The notes under the pieces: generated by a model | Told to the model about the DNA's origin: nothing | The model's input: only the letters and a program-made list of their open reading frames with translations | The model's database searches: none | Translations under genes and position numbers: made by a program | Shown here: positions 1 through 6,055 of the stretch, in pieces | How the letters are laid out: each line of letters starts with the position of its first letter | Numbering within the stretch: the first letter of the stretch is position 1 | Origin: Endomicrobium sp. | GTDB lineage: Bacteria > Elusimicrobiota > Endomicrobiia > Endomicrobiales > Endomicrobiaceae | NCBI GenBank assembly: GCA_031277075.1 | Contig: JAISLV010000071.1 | Location: forward strand, 1-6,844 | Length of the DNA: 6,844 bases | Reading direction: 5' to 3'

Positions 1-1
1 A

Positions 2-358
2 ACAAATAATCTGCTAAAAATCAGCGCCGCCGTTTTTTTTCTTAACGCCCTGTCTATGTGTTTGACGGTTATCGCTCAAGATATAGGTTTTGCGCGGCTT
101 TCAAAAGCGCTGGAATTTATAACTATGGTCAATATAAGCAAATACGGCGATTTTAAAATTTTGACAATTCCGTTTCTTGTCTTAATATACGCGCCGTATT
201 GGCTTTATGTCTACAGCGTCGGAAAAAGCGGGACGCGGATAATTTTGAATTTTTTTTTAGTCTTTGCGTATTTTATATTGTTTTATATGATTTGTTTTTT
301 CGCAGGAGCTGTATTTATATTTGGAGCTATTTTTATAACGGGCGGGCGTCTAGGCTGA
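2..358 (+). CDS. C-terminal part of a multi-pass membrane protein of unknown function (5' end outside window)
   Basis: The frame is open from base 2 to a TGA at 356-358, giving 118 visible residues. An ATG at 56 would give a 100-residue protein, but no Shine-Dalgarno site precedes it and the hydrophobic stretch starts before it, so I read this as the tail of a longer gene entering from the left. Three hydrophobic blocks are visible: about residues 5-24, 53-73 and 82-114 of the visible part; the last is long enough for two membrane spans. Between the first two lies a polar stretch with charged residues (DIGFARLSKALEF, NISKYGDFK). The protein ends with a short polar GGRLG tail. I recognise no family motif. 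The stop lies 42 nt before pyrG on the same strand, so cotranscription is possible. An inner-membrane location is inferred from hydrophobicity alone. Confidence 0.6.
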   Translation, partial: TNNLLKISAAVFFLNALSMCLTVIAQDIGFARLSKALEFITMVNISKYGDFKILTIPFLVLIYAPYWLYVYSVGKSGTRIILNFFLVFAYFILFYMICFFAGAVFIFGAIFITGGRLG

Positions 359-388
359 TATGACTATATTTTAGAAAAATAAATATAC

Positions 389-394
389 AGAGGA
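389..394 (+). promoter_or_regulatory. Shine-Dalgarno site of pyrG
   Basis: AGAGGA lies 6 nt before the ATG at 401. This spacing supports 401 as the start, as does the fact that the protein then begins MSKFIFITGG, with the usual short lead before the CTP synthase P-loop. Confidence 0.75.
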
Positions 395-400
395 AAAGCT

Positions 401-1990
401 ATGTCAAAATTCATCTTTATAACAGGCGGGGTGGTAAGTTCTTTGGGCAAGGGCATTACGGGGGCAAGCATCGGCAAGCTGCTTCGCCTTCACGGGTTCA
501 AAGTTAATATGGTGAAATTTGACCCTTACTTAAACGTTGACCCCGGAACGATGAACCCTTATCAGCACGGCGAAGTTTTTGTAACTATAGACGGAGCCGA
601 AACCGACCTTGACTTAGGAACTTACGAAAGATTTTTAGACGTCTACACCACTAAAGCAAACACCAATACGGCGGGCGATATTTATCAAACCGTAATTAAT
701 TGCGAAAGGCGCGGCGATTACGACGGCGCTACAGTTCAGGTAATACCTCACATTACCGACGAAATAAAACGGCGTTTTGCCGCTCTTAAAAAAGAATACG
801 ACATCAGCATAATAGAAATCGGGGGAACAGTAGGCGACATTGAAGGTTTGCCTTTTATGGAAGCCGCGCGGCAGTTTCAGCTTGAAAATAAAAAAGAAGA
901 TATTTTCAGCATTCATGTAACGCTTGTTCCTTACATAAGAGGCGCGCACGAGCTTAAAACAAAACCTACGCAGCACAGCGTCAATAAACTGCGCGAAATA
1001 GGCATTTCGCCCGATATGATTATTTGCCGCACGGAATACCCCATAGACGACGCAATGAAAGGTAAAATATCTCTTTTTTGCAATGTTGAAAAAGAATACG
1101 TAGTTGAAGCGCGCACAAGCCCGTCTATTTATTTTATCCCCGAAGATTTAAAGAAACAAAACGTAGACGCGCTGATAATGAAAAAGTTAAACGTAAAACC
1201 TAAAAAGAAATTTGACGGCAAATGGCTTAACGACATAAAAAAGATAGCCAAACTTAAAAGAGAAGTTAAGGTGGCGGTCGTAGGCAAATATGCTGATTTA
1301 AAAGATTCATATAAATCTATAGACGAGTCTATAAACATCGCCGCATGGGAATTAGGAGCTAAAGCCGATATTGATTATTTAGGAGCTGAAGATAAAGATT
1401 TGCTTAAAAAACTAAAAAAACACGACGCTATACTTGTGCCGGGAGGCTTTGGCAACCGCGGTATAGACGGTAAAATAGCCTCTATAAAATACGCGCGCGA
1501 AAATAAAATTCCGTTTTTAGGAATATGTTTAGGCATGCAGTGCAGCGTAATTGAAGCGTCGCGCAATTTAGCGGGATATAAAAACGCAAATTCAACCGAG
1601 TTTGACGCTGACGCTAAACATCCCGTAATAACTATGCTTGAAGAACAGAAAAACGTTAAGTATCGCGGCGGAACAATGAGGCTTGGAAATTATAAGTCGG
1701 AAATTAAAAGAGGCACGCTTGCCCACTCCCTATACAAAAGCGATAACATTGAAGAAAGGCATAGGCACAGATACGAAATGAACCCGCAATACGTAGACGT
1801 TCTTGCGAAAAAAGGTTTTACCGTAAGCGCTTATCACAAAGGGATTTTGCCGGAAATAGTTGAAATAAAAAATCATCCGTTTTTTATAGGCGTTCAGTTT
1901 CACCCTGAATTCGGCTCAAGACCAATGAAGCCGCACCCGCTTTTTAAAGGTTTTGTTCAAGCGGCGTTAAAACGTCAAAAATCAAAGTAA
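401..1990 (+). CDS. pyrG: CTP synthase (glutamine-hydrolysing)
   Basis: This cytosolic enzyme converts UTP, ATP and glutamine to CTP, the last step of de novo cytidine nucleotide synthesis. The protein is 529 residues; the E. coli enzyme is about 545. The N-terminal synthetase domain (about 1-265) has the P-loop-like GGVVSSLGKG (9-18), DPYLNVDPGTMNP (41-53), the DLDLG segment with D71, and EIGGTVGD with E139; D71 and E139 match the E. coli Mg2+ ligands D72 and E140. KTKPTQHSV, also typical of the family, follows. The C-terminal class I glutamine amidotransferase domain (about 285-525) has the oxyanion segment VPGGFGNRG, nucleophile C376 in GICLGMQ, and the H501/E503 pair in QFHPEF. The segment between C376 and H501 is about 11 residues shorter than in E. 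coli, which accounts for most of the length difference. Position 63 is Ile in VTIDGAE, where I recall an acidic residue being usual. No attenuator-like hairpin is seen in the 42-nt leader. Confidence 0.98.
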   Translation: MSKFIFITGGVVSSLGKGITGASIGKLLRLHGFKVNMVKFDPYLNVDPGTMNPYQHGEVFVTIDGAETDLDLGTYERFLDVYTTKANTNTAGDIYQTVINCERRGDYDGATVQVIPHITDEIKRRFAALKKEYDISIIEIGGTVGDIEGLPFMEAARQFQLENKKEDIFSIHVTLVPYIRGAHELKTKPTQHSVNKLREIGISPDMIICRTEYPIDDAMKGKISLFCNVEKEYVVEARTSPSIYFIPEDLKKQNVDALIMKKLNVKPKKKFDGKWLNDIKKIAKLKREVKVAVVGKYADLKDSYKSIDESINIAAWELGAKADIDYLGAEDKDLLKKLKKHDAILVPGGFGNRGIDGKIASIKYARENKIPFLGICLGMQCSVIEASRNLAGYKNANSTEFDADAKHPVITMLEEQKNVKYRGGTMRLGNYKSEIKRGTLAHSLYKSDNIEERHRHRYEMNPQYVDVLAKKGFTVSAYHKGILPEIVEIKNHPFFIGVQFHPEFGSRPMKPHPLFKGFVQAALKRQKSK

Positions 1991-2000
1991 AAAGTTTGAG

Positions 2001-2007
2001 AAAGGAG
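2001..2007 (+). promoter_or_regulatory. Shine-Dalgarno site that sets the phoH2 start
   Basis: AAAGGAG lies 6 nt before the ATG at 2014. An upstream in-frame TTG at 1996 would add six residues (MRKETL) encoded by the ribosome-binding site itself, and nothing resembling a Shine-Dalgarno site precedes that TTG. The ATG at 2014 is therefore the better start. Confidence 0.85.
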
Positions 2008-2013
2008 ACGCTA

Positions 2014-3318
2014 ATGAAGAAAACTTTTGTCCTAGACACCAATGTTCTTTTACACGACCCCGACGCGATTTATTCTTTTAAAGACAATAAAGTCGTTATT
2101 CCTATGACTGTTGTAGAGGAGCTGGATTCTTTTAAAAAGTTAAACGACGAAAGGGGAAGAAGCGCAAGGCTTATAGTAAGAACGCTTGACAGTTTGCGTA
2201 TGATAGGAAAACTTTCCGACGGCGTCGTAATTAAAGACGGCGGCGTTTTAAAAATTGAAATGAACGGCGGACATACAGATTTGCCAAGCGACTTTGAGGG
2301 ACAAAAGTCCGACAATCAAATTCTTTCCATAGCTTTAGGGCTTAAAAACAAAGGCGACAAAGTTATTTTTATAACTAAAGACGTAAATTTAAGAATTAAA
2401 TCTGAAATTTTGGGGATAGCGACGCAGGATTACGAAAAATCAAAAGTAAAAATAGACGAGCTGTACTCTGGCTGGAAAGAAATAAGAGTTCCCGCAGACA
2501 AAATAGATAAATTTTATAAAGACGGAAAAATTTCGTTAAAACAAAGTTTTTATCCTAACGAATGCGTGGCTTTAAAAGACGAGGCGGGGTCTTCAAAAAG
2601 CGCGCTTACAAAATATTCCGCTCAACATAAGGCGTTGACGCCTATATTTCACAAAGATTCTTTCCCGTGGGGCTTGAAACCTTTAAATATAGAACAGAAA
2701 TTTGCTATGGAACTTTTGCTTTGCAATGAAATAAGTCTTGTTACGCTGGTAGGTCTTCCCGGCGCTGGGAAAACTATTTTAGCTCTTGCCTGCGGCTTGC
2801 AAAAAACTATTGAAGAAAGATATTACAGAAAATTGTATATAGCCCGTCCTATTATACCTATGGGTCGCGACATAGGTTTTTTGCCCGGAACTAAAGAAGA
2901 AAAATTAGGCGCATGGATGGGCGCGATAAACGACAATTTAGAATTTCTTATGGACAAAGGACACGGCGACGTTAGAATAGAAGAAAAAATAGATTATCTT
3001 TTTTCGTCGGGGCAGATAGAGGTTGATTCCTTAACTTATATAAGAGGACGCTCGCTGCCGCAGCAATACATTATAATTGACGACGCTCAAAATTTAACCC
3101 CGCACGAAATTAAAACTATCGCCTCAAGAGCGGGAAGCGGCACAAAAATAGTTTTAACTGGCGACCCGTATCAAATAGACAACCCGTATTTAGACGCCTC
3201 TTCAAACGGGCTTACGTATTTGGTTGAACGTTTTAAAGGACAGGAACTTTTCGGACATATAACTTTTTCCAAAAGCGAAAGAAGCGCGCTAGCGGCTTTG
3301 GCGTCCGAATTGCTTTAA
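2014..3318 (+). CDS. phoH2: PIN-PhoH fusion protein (PhoH2/YlaK type): PIN ribonuclease plus PhoH ATPase
   Basis: The protein is 434 residues from the ATG at 2014, chosen for its Shine-Dalgarno site. The N-terminal PIN domain (about 4-130) begins FVLDTNVLLHDP and has the expected metal-binding acids: D8 in DTN, E35/E36 in VEELD, D100 in SDNQIL and D123 in TKDVNLR. A linker of about 90 residues leads to the PhoH P-loop ATPase (about 225-434). This has Walker A GLPGAGKT (247-254), the family segment LPGTKEEKLGAWMGA, RGRSLPQQY, Walker B IIIDDAQN (353-360), LTGDPYQIDNPYLD and a C-terminal KSERS. Characterised PhoH2 proteins are reported to have RNA-unwinding and RNA-cleaving activity; that role is inferred here from domain order. 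Two ATPase motifs differ from the usual form: DDAQN rather than DEAQN, and GLPGAGKT rather than a GxAGTGKT type. The gene follows pyrG by 23 nt, which leaves no room for a separate upstream antitoxin gene like the one described for mycobacterial phoH2. Confidence 0.93.
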   Translation: MKKTFVLDTNVLLHDPDAIYSFKDNKVVIPMTVVEELDSFKKLNDERGRSARLIVRTLDSLRMIGKLSDGVVIKDGGVLKIEMNGGHTDLPSDFEGQKSDNQILSIALGLKNKGDKVIFITKDVNLRIKSEILGIATQDYEKSKVKIDELYSGWKEIRVPADKIDKFYKDGKISLKQSFYPNECVALKDEAGSSKSALTKYSAQHKALTPIFHKDSFPWGLKPLNIEQKFAMELLLCNEISLVTLVGLPGAGKTILALACGLQKTIEERYYRKLYIARPIIPMGRDIGFLPGTKEEKLGAWMGAINDNLEFLMDKGHGDVRIEEKIDYLFSSGQIEVDSLTYIRGRSLPQQYIIIDDAQNLTPHEIKTIASRAGSGTKIVLTGDPYQIDNPYLDASSNGLTYLVERFKGQELFGHITFSKSERSALAALASELL

Positions 3319-3341
3319 GTGTGTCTCTAAAAAGAAAAAGC

Positions 3342-3374
3342 GCGGCTAGGCGGCTAAGAAGTTAAGCGGCTAAG
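3342..3374 (+). repeat. Short GCGGCTA(A/G)G direct repeats
   Basis: GCGGCTAGG (3342-3350), GCGGCTAAG (3350-3358) and GCGGCTAAG (3366-3374) occur within 33 bases, the first two overlapping by one base. They form no clear hairpin with each other. They sit just after the phoH2 stop and could be a slippage-prone microrepeat or remnants of a dispersed repeat; function unknown. Confidence 0.6.
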
Positions 3375-3437
3375 CAAAAACATATCAATTCTTTTTTTGC
3401 AGCTTTGGGTTGCCGTTCTTTGTTATTTGTCGTCATA

Positions 3438-3479
3438 GTTGTCCGTCATGCTGAACTTGTTTCAGCATCTGTCGTTTGC
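3438..3479 (+). repeat. Dispersed palindromic repeat, copy 1
   Basis: This 42-bp unit is identical to the one at 3483-3524, with a 45-bp period. Its core is an inverted repeat at 3448-3468: arms ATGCTGAA and TTCAGCAT (8 bp, perfect) around a CTTGT loop. The core CGTCATGCTGAAC...CAGCATCT resembles a repeat widespread in unrelated bacterial genomes, which in one frame reads as RHAELVSAS and in another as MLNLFQHL. That family recognition is from memory; the duplication and palindrome are seen directly. Confidence 0.9.
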
Positions 3480-3482
3480 TTT

Positions 3483-3524
3483 GTTGTCCGTCATGCTGAA
3501 CTTGTTTCAGCATCTGTCGTTTGC
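3483..3524 (+). repeat. Dispersed palindromic repeat, copy 2
   Basis: This is an exact 42-bp copy of 3438-3479, with its hairpin core at 3493-3513. After the copy, TTTGTTG follows as it does after copy 1, but with one extra C at 3525. The similarity therefore continues slightly past the exact match, which suggests a tandem duplication of a unit of about 45 bp. Confidence 0.9.
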
Positions 3525-3622
3525 CTTTGTTGATGTTGTTGATATGTTATCTTGCTATACGCCGAAAGAGAATGCAAAAAAACAGACGCTGAAATGATTT
3601 AACGCGATGTATTTGAGTGTTT

Positions 3623-3626
3623 AGGA
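3623..3626 (+). promoter_or_regulatory. Shine-Dalgarno site of the PHP gene
   Basis: AGGA lies 6 nt before the ATG at 3633. The protein then starts MSDIYVDLHIHT, which puts the first PHP motif at the expected distance from the N-terminus and supports this start. Confidence 0.65.
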
Positions 3627-3632
3627 ACTTAA

Positions 3633-4487
3633 ATGAGCGATATTTACGTTGACTTACATATTCATACAAATTATTCAGACGGGGTTTTTACTCCGTCTCA
3701 GGCGGCGGATTACGCCGCGCAGATGAAACTTGCCGCTATAAGCATTACAGACCACGACAGCGTAGACGGGATAGACGAAGCCGTTGCAGCGGCAAAAGAC
3801 AAAGGCGTTGAGGTAATTTCTGGTATAGAGCTTTCCTGCGTTACGGGGGAAGAATTAAAAGACGAAATCCATATTTTAGGGTATTTCATAGACTATAAAT
3901 CGCAAAAATTTAAAAACGTTCTTGAAGAATTTAAAGAAGCCCGCCGTCAAAGAGCGCGGCAGATTTATGAGAAATTAAAAGCCGCAAATGTCGTTTTAAA
4001 AAATACCGATTTTTTTGAAAACGCAAAAGGCAAATCTATAGGCAGAATGCACTTTGCAAAAGCTCTTGTTGAAGAAAAATTTGTGGGCGGCATTCAAGAA
4101 GCTTTTCAAAGATATTTGTCGCGCGACAAGCCCGCTTACGCTCCTAAAAAAAATTTGACGGCTTCAGACGGTATTAAACTTATTTTAGAAAACGGCGGAA
4201 TTCCCGTAATGGCGCACCCGTATTATACGCATTACAGCGACAGAAATATGAAGCTCTCTTTAATAAAAGACGGGCTTATGGGGATTGAAGCATGGCACAG
4301 CAAACACCCCGAAAGCGCGGTGAAAAAATTTTTGAGTATGGCGCAGGAATACGGTCTTATAGCTACAGGCGGCTCAGACTGCCACGGTCCGTTTAAAAAC
4401 GAACGTCCGATAATGGGAAGAGTTAGAGTTCCGTATTCCGTAGTTGAAAATCTTGCAAAAGCAAAGGAAAAATTGATTAAAAGTTAA
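3633..4487 (+). CDS. PHP-domain phosphoesterase (YciV/TrpH, RNase AM-like group)
   Basis: The protein is 284 residues, about the usual size for stand-alone PHP proteins of this group. The metal-binding PHP motifs are all present: DLHIHTNYSDG (H9, H11, D16), ITDHDSVDG (D40, H41, D42), GIELSC (E66), IHILGYF (H80), MAHPYYT (H195) and GGSDCHG (D249, H251). An insert of about 100 residues between H80 and H195, rich in Lys, Arg and Glu (FKEARRQRARQIYEKL), resembles the extra domain of the nucleoside 3',5'-bisphosphate phosphatase/RNase AM group. Family members hydrolyse pAp-type nucleotides and trim short 5'-phosphorylated RNA, using two or three metal ions. Acting on pAp or short RNA is therefore a fair inference, but the substrate cannot be read from sequence. 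There is no signal peptide, so it is likely cytosolic. It stands 314 bp after phoH2 and 92 bp before the nuclease gene, so it may have its own promoter. Confidence 0.9.
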   Translation: MSDIYVDLHIHTNYSDGVFTPSQAADYAAQMKLAAISITDHDSVDGIDEAVAAAKDKGVEVISGIELSCVTGEELKDEIHILGYFIDYKSQKFKNVLEEFKEARRQRARQIYEKLKAANVVLKNTDFFENAKGKSIGRMHFAKALVEEKFVGGIQEAFQRYLSRDKPAYAPKKNLTASDGIKLILENGGIPVMAHPYYTHYSDRNMKLSLIKDGLMGIEAWHSKHPESAVKKFLSMAQEYGLIATGGSDCHGPFKNERPIMGRVRVPYSVVENLAKAKEKLIKS

Positions 4488-4506
4488 AAATTAAGAACAA
4501 ACAATA

Positions 4507-4567
4507 CGCGCTGTTTTTTGTCAGCTTTACCGGCAGTAAGCGCGCATAAATTTTTAGTTTTAATTTT
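4507..4567 (+). terminator. Possible weak terminator after the PHP gene
   Basis: CGCGCT (4507-4512) pairs perfectly with AGCGCG (4539-4544), and a T-rich run (4550-4567) follows. The loop is long (26 nt) and the stem has only 6 bp, so this could be fortuitous. It lies in the 92-nt gap between the PHP gene and the nuclease gene. Confidence 0.3.
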
Positions 4568-4579
4568 CAATTATCAAAA

Positions 4580-6055
4580 ATGTCATATATAAATAAAACA
4601 ATATTTTTAAATTACATAGCTTGTCCTACTTTGGGCTGGAAAACAAAAAGAGGCGGATTTCCTAGACAAGAAGGGCTAAATAACGAACTTCTTTTTCTTG
4701 AGGGAAGAAAAGTTCACAAACTGTCATATCAACTTTTCCCTTCGGCAGTTAACGCGCAAAAGAGAAATATAGACGAAGCCGCCGCTTATACGGCGGAAAT
4801 TTTAAAAAATCCTGACAATAAAACGCTGCTTGAGGCGTCTTTTGTCGCGCAGGGTTTTAGCGTTAGAGTTGATATATTGGAAAAAAACTCCGACGAATAC
4901 GAGGGTAAAAATTGCTGGACTCTTTACGAAATAAAAGCCGGCGGCAAATATAAAGCAAAATATTCTTCAGATTTGGCGTATAGCGCGATGGTTTTATTAA
5001 AAAGCGGAATATGCGCAAACCGCTTTGAATTAAAACACCTTTCAAGCGATTATCGTCTTGGAATGCCCGTAGAAAATCTTTTTTCGTCAATTGAATGTTC
5101 AGAAAAAGTCAATGCAAAGCTGAAAGAATTTTTAAGTATTTTTGACAAAGCCAAATCGGAAATTGAAAGCGGCGTTATGCCCGCGCCGTATTTAAAACGC
5201 AGCTGTAAAAACTGTCCGATTTTTGACGAGTGTATGGGAAAAGGCGTAGAAAAACATATTTTTAATTTGCCTAGACTTTCCGTTCTTGCAATAGACGAGC
5301 TTACCGCTATGGGCGCAGACGCCGTAGATAAAATCCCCCAAGATTACGAACTTACCGAAATGCAAAAAATCGTTAGAAACTGTATGATTACAAATTCTCA
5401 ATACGTTTCAGAAAATTTGAAACCCGAACTTGAAAAAATAAAAGCGCCTTATTACTATCTTGATTTTGAGTCTGTTACGACAGTTATGCCTCTATATCCT
5501 AATATTGCCCCGCACACGCAGCTTTTAACGCAGTTTTCAATAGACAAAAGCTACAGGCTTGGGGAAATTTCAAAACACTATGAGTATATCGCAGACCACT
5601 CTAAAGACTGCCGCCGCAAAATTGCCGAAAAACTTGTGGAATATTTGGGAACTGAAGGCAGCATCATAACTTACGCTAGTTTTGAAAAAATAGCGGCGTC
5701 GCACCTTGCGTTTATGTTTGAAGATTTGCGCGAAGCGCTTTTAAAAATCGCGGGCAGAATGGTTGACCTTGAAATTCTTGTCAGAAAAAATTATTACAAC
5801 GTAGATTTTCACGGACGTTCGTCAATAAAAAAAGTTTTGCCCGTAATGATAAAAGATATGAATTACGAAGGACTTGAAATAGGCGAAGGCGGCGACGCGG
5901 CGGCGGCGTTTGCTTTTATGGCTATGGGCTTATACGATAAAGAAAAGATAGAGCGGACAAAAGAACATCTGTTGAAATATTGCGCGCAAGACACGTTCGC
6001 TATGGTAAAAATCCACGAGTTTTTAGAAAATAAAGTAAAAACTTTAGAAGTTTAG
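4580..6055 (+). CDS. DUF2779-type protein: Cas4-like PD-(D/E)XK nuclease with probable Fe-S cysteines fused to a DEDDy-like exonuclease domain
   Basis: The protein is 491 residues. The N-terminal module (about 1-225) resembles Cas4/RecB-type nucleases. It has C15 in IACPTLGW, GRKVHKLSYQLFP near residue 42, the active-site pattern D98 (RVDIL) with E117-x-K119 (YEIKAG), and a C-x2-C-x5-C set at C209, C212 and C218. With C15 these four cysteines match the arrangement that holds a 4Fe-4S cluster in Cas4 and AddB. The C-terminal module (about 290-491) matches my memory of DUF2779: YYLDFES with D295 and E297, YASFEK with E369, and YCAQD with Y467 and D471 (YxxxD, the DEDDy form of 3'-5' exonucleases). 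Both active sites look intact. Nuclease activity on DNA or RNA is inferred; I know of no assigned cellular role. No Cas genes or repeats suggest a CRISPR link. The ATG at 4580 lacks a Shine-Dalgarno site, but an in-frame TAA at 4547 and the family-like N-terminus support it. Confidence 0.85.
   Translation: MSYINKTIFLNYIACPTLGWKTKRGGFPRQEGLNNELLFLEGRKVHKLSYQLFPSAVNAQKRNIDEAAAYTAEILKNPDNKTLLEASFVAQGFSVRVDILEKNSDEYEGKNCWTLYEIKAGGKYKAKYSSDLAYSAMVLLKSGICANRFELKHLSSDYRLGMPVENLFSSIECSEKVNAKLKEFLSIFDKAKSEIESGVMPAPYLKRSCKNCPIFDECMGKGVEKHIFNLPRLSVLAIDELTAMGADAVDKIPQDYELTEMQKIVRNCMITNSQYVSENLKPELEKIKAPYYYLDFESVTTVMPLYPNIAPHTQLLTQFSIDKSYRLGEISKHYEYIADHSKDCRRKIAEKLVEYLGTEGSIITYASFEKIAASHLAFMFEDLREALLKIAGRMVDLEILVRKNYYNVDFHGRSSIKKVLPVMIKDMNYEGLEIGEGGDAAAAFAFMAMGLYDKEKIERTKEHLLKYCAQDTFAMVKIHEFLENKVKTLEV

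Larger units (their letters stand above)
3319..3632. other. Gene-free spacer (314 bp) with short repeats and a tandem hairpin repeat
   Basis: No convincing gene is present. From left to right it holds: a GTCTCTAAAAA motif (3323-3333) that recurs inverted at 6220-6230; three GCGGCTARG units (3342-3374); a weak AT-rich hairpin with arms GCAAAAA (3374-3380) and TTTTTGC around a loop ending near 3395; two 42-bp hairpin repeat copies (3438-3524); and a leader to the PHP gene. A promoter for the PHP gene should lie around 3530-3600. TTGTTG and TATACG-like hexamers occur there, but with spacing too poor to call a promoter. Confidence 0.7.

Noticed and set aside
359..400. Dedicated promoter or attenuator for pyrG
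   Set aside because: The 42-nt gap is AT-rich and has TATATT, but no matching -35 box at proper spacing and no hairpin with a T-run.
635..1566. Minus-strand open frames inside pyrG (635-976, 931-1116, 1129-1338, 1375-1566)
   Set aside because: They lie antisense to a fully conserved CTP synthase, resemble no family, and are explained by the codon bias of pyrG.
1996..2013. TTG start at 1996 for the PhoH2 protein
   Set aside because: It would place the AAAGGAG ribosome-binding site inside the coding sequence, and the ATG at 2014 has ideal spacing and gives the usual PIN N-terminus.
2070..2315. Minus-strand open frame inside the PhoH2 PIN domain
   Set aside because: Antisense shadow of a conserved coding region with no recognisable protein signature.
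3438..3524. CRISPR-like array
   Set aside because: There are only two copies, the gap between exact copies is 3 bp rather than a spacer, and the repeat has a long palindromic core. It is a tandem hairpin repeat, and no cas genes are present.
4863..5401. Minus-strand open frames inside the nuclease gene (4863-5090, 5192-5401)
   Set aside because: They overlap the conserved active-site and cysteine regions on the other strand and look like non-coding translation.
4580..6055. Annotating the nuclease gene as cas4
   Set aside because: The N-terminal half has Cas4-like residues, but the protein is more than twice the usual Cas4 length, carries a DUF2779/DEDD-like C-terminal half, and has no cas1, cas2 or repeat array nearby.
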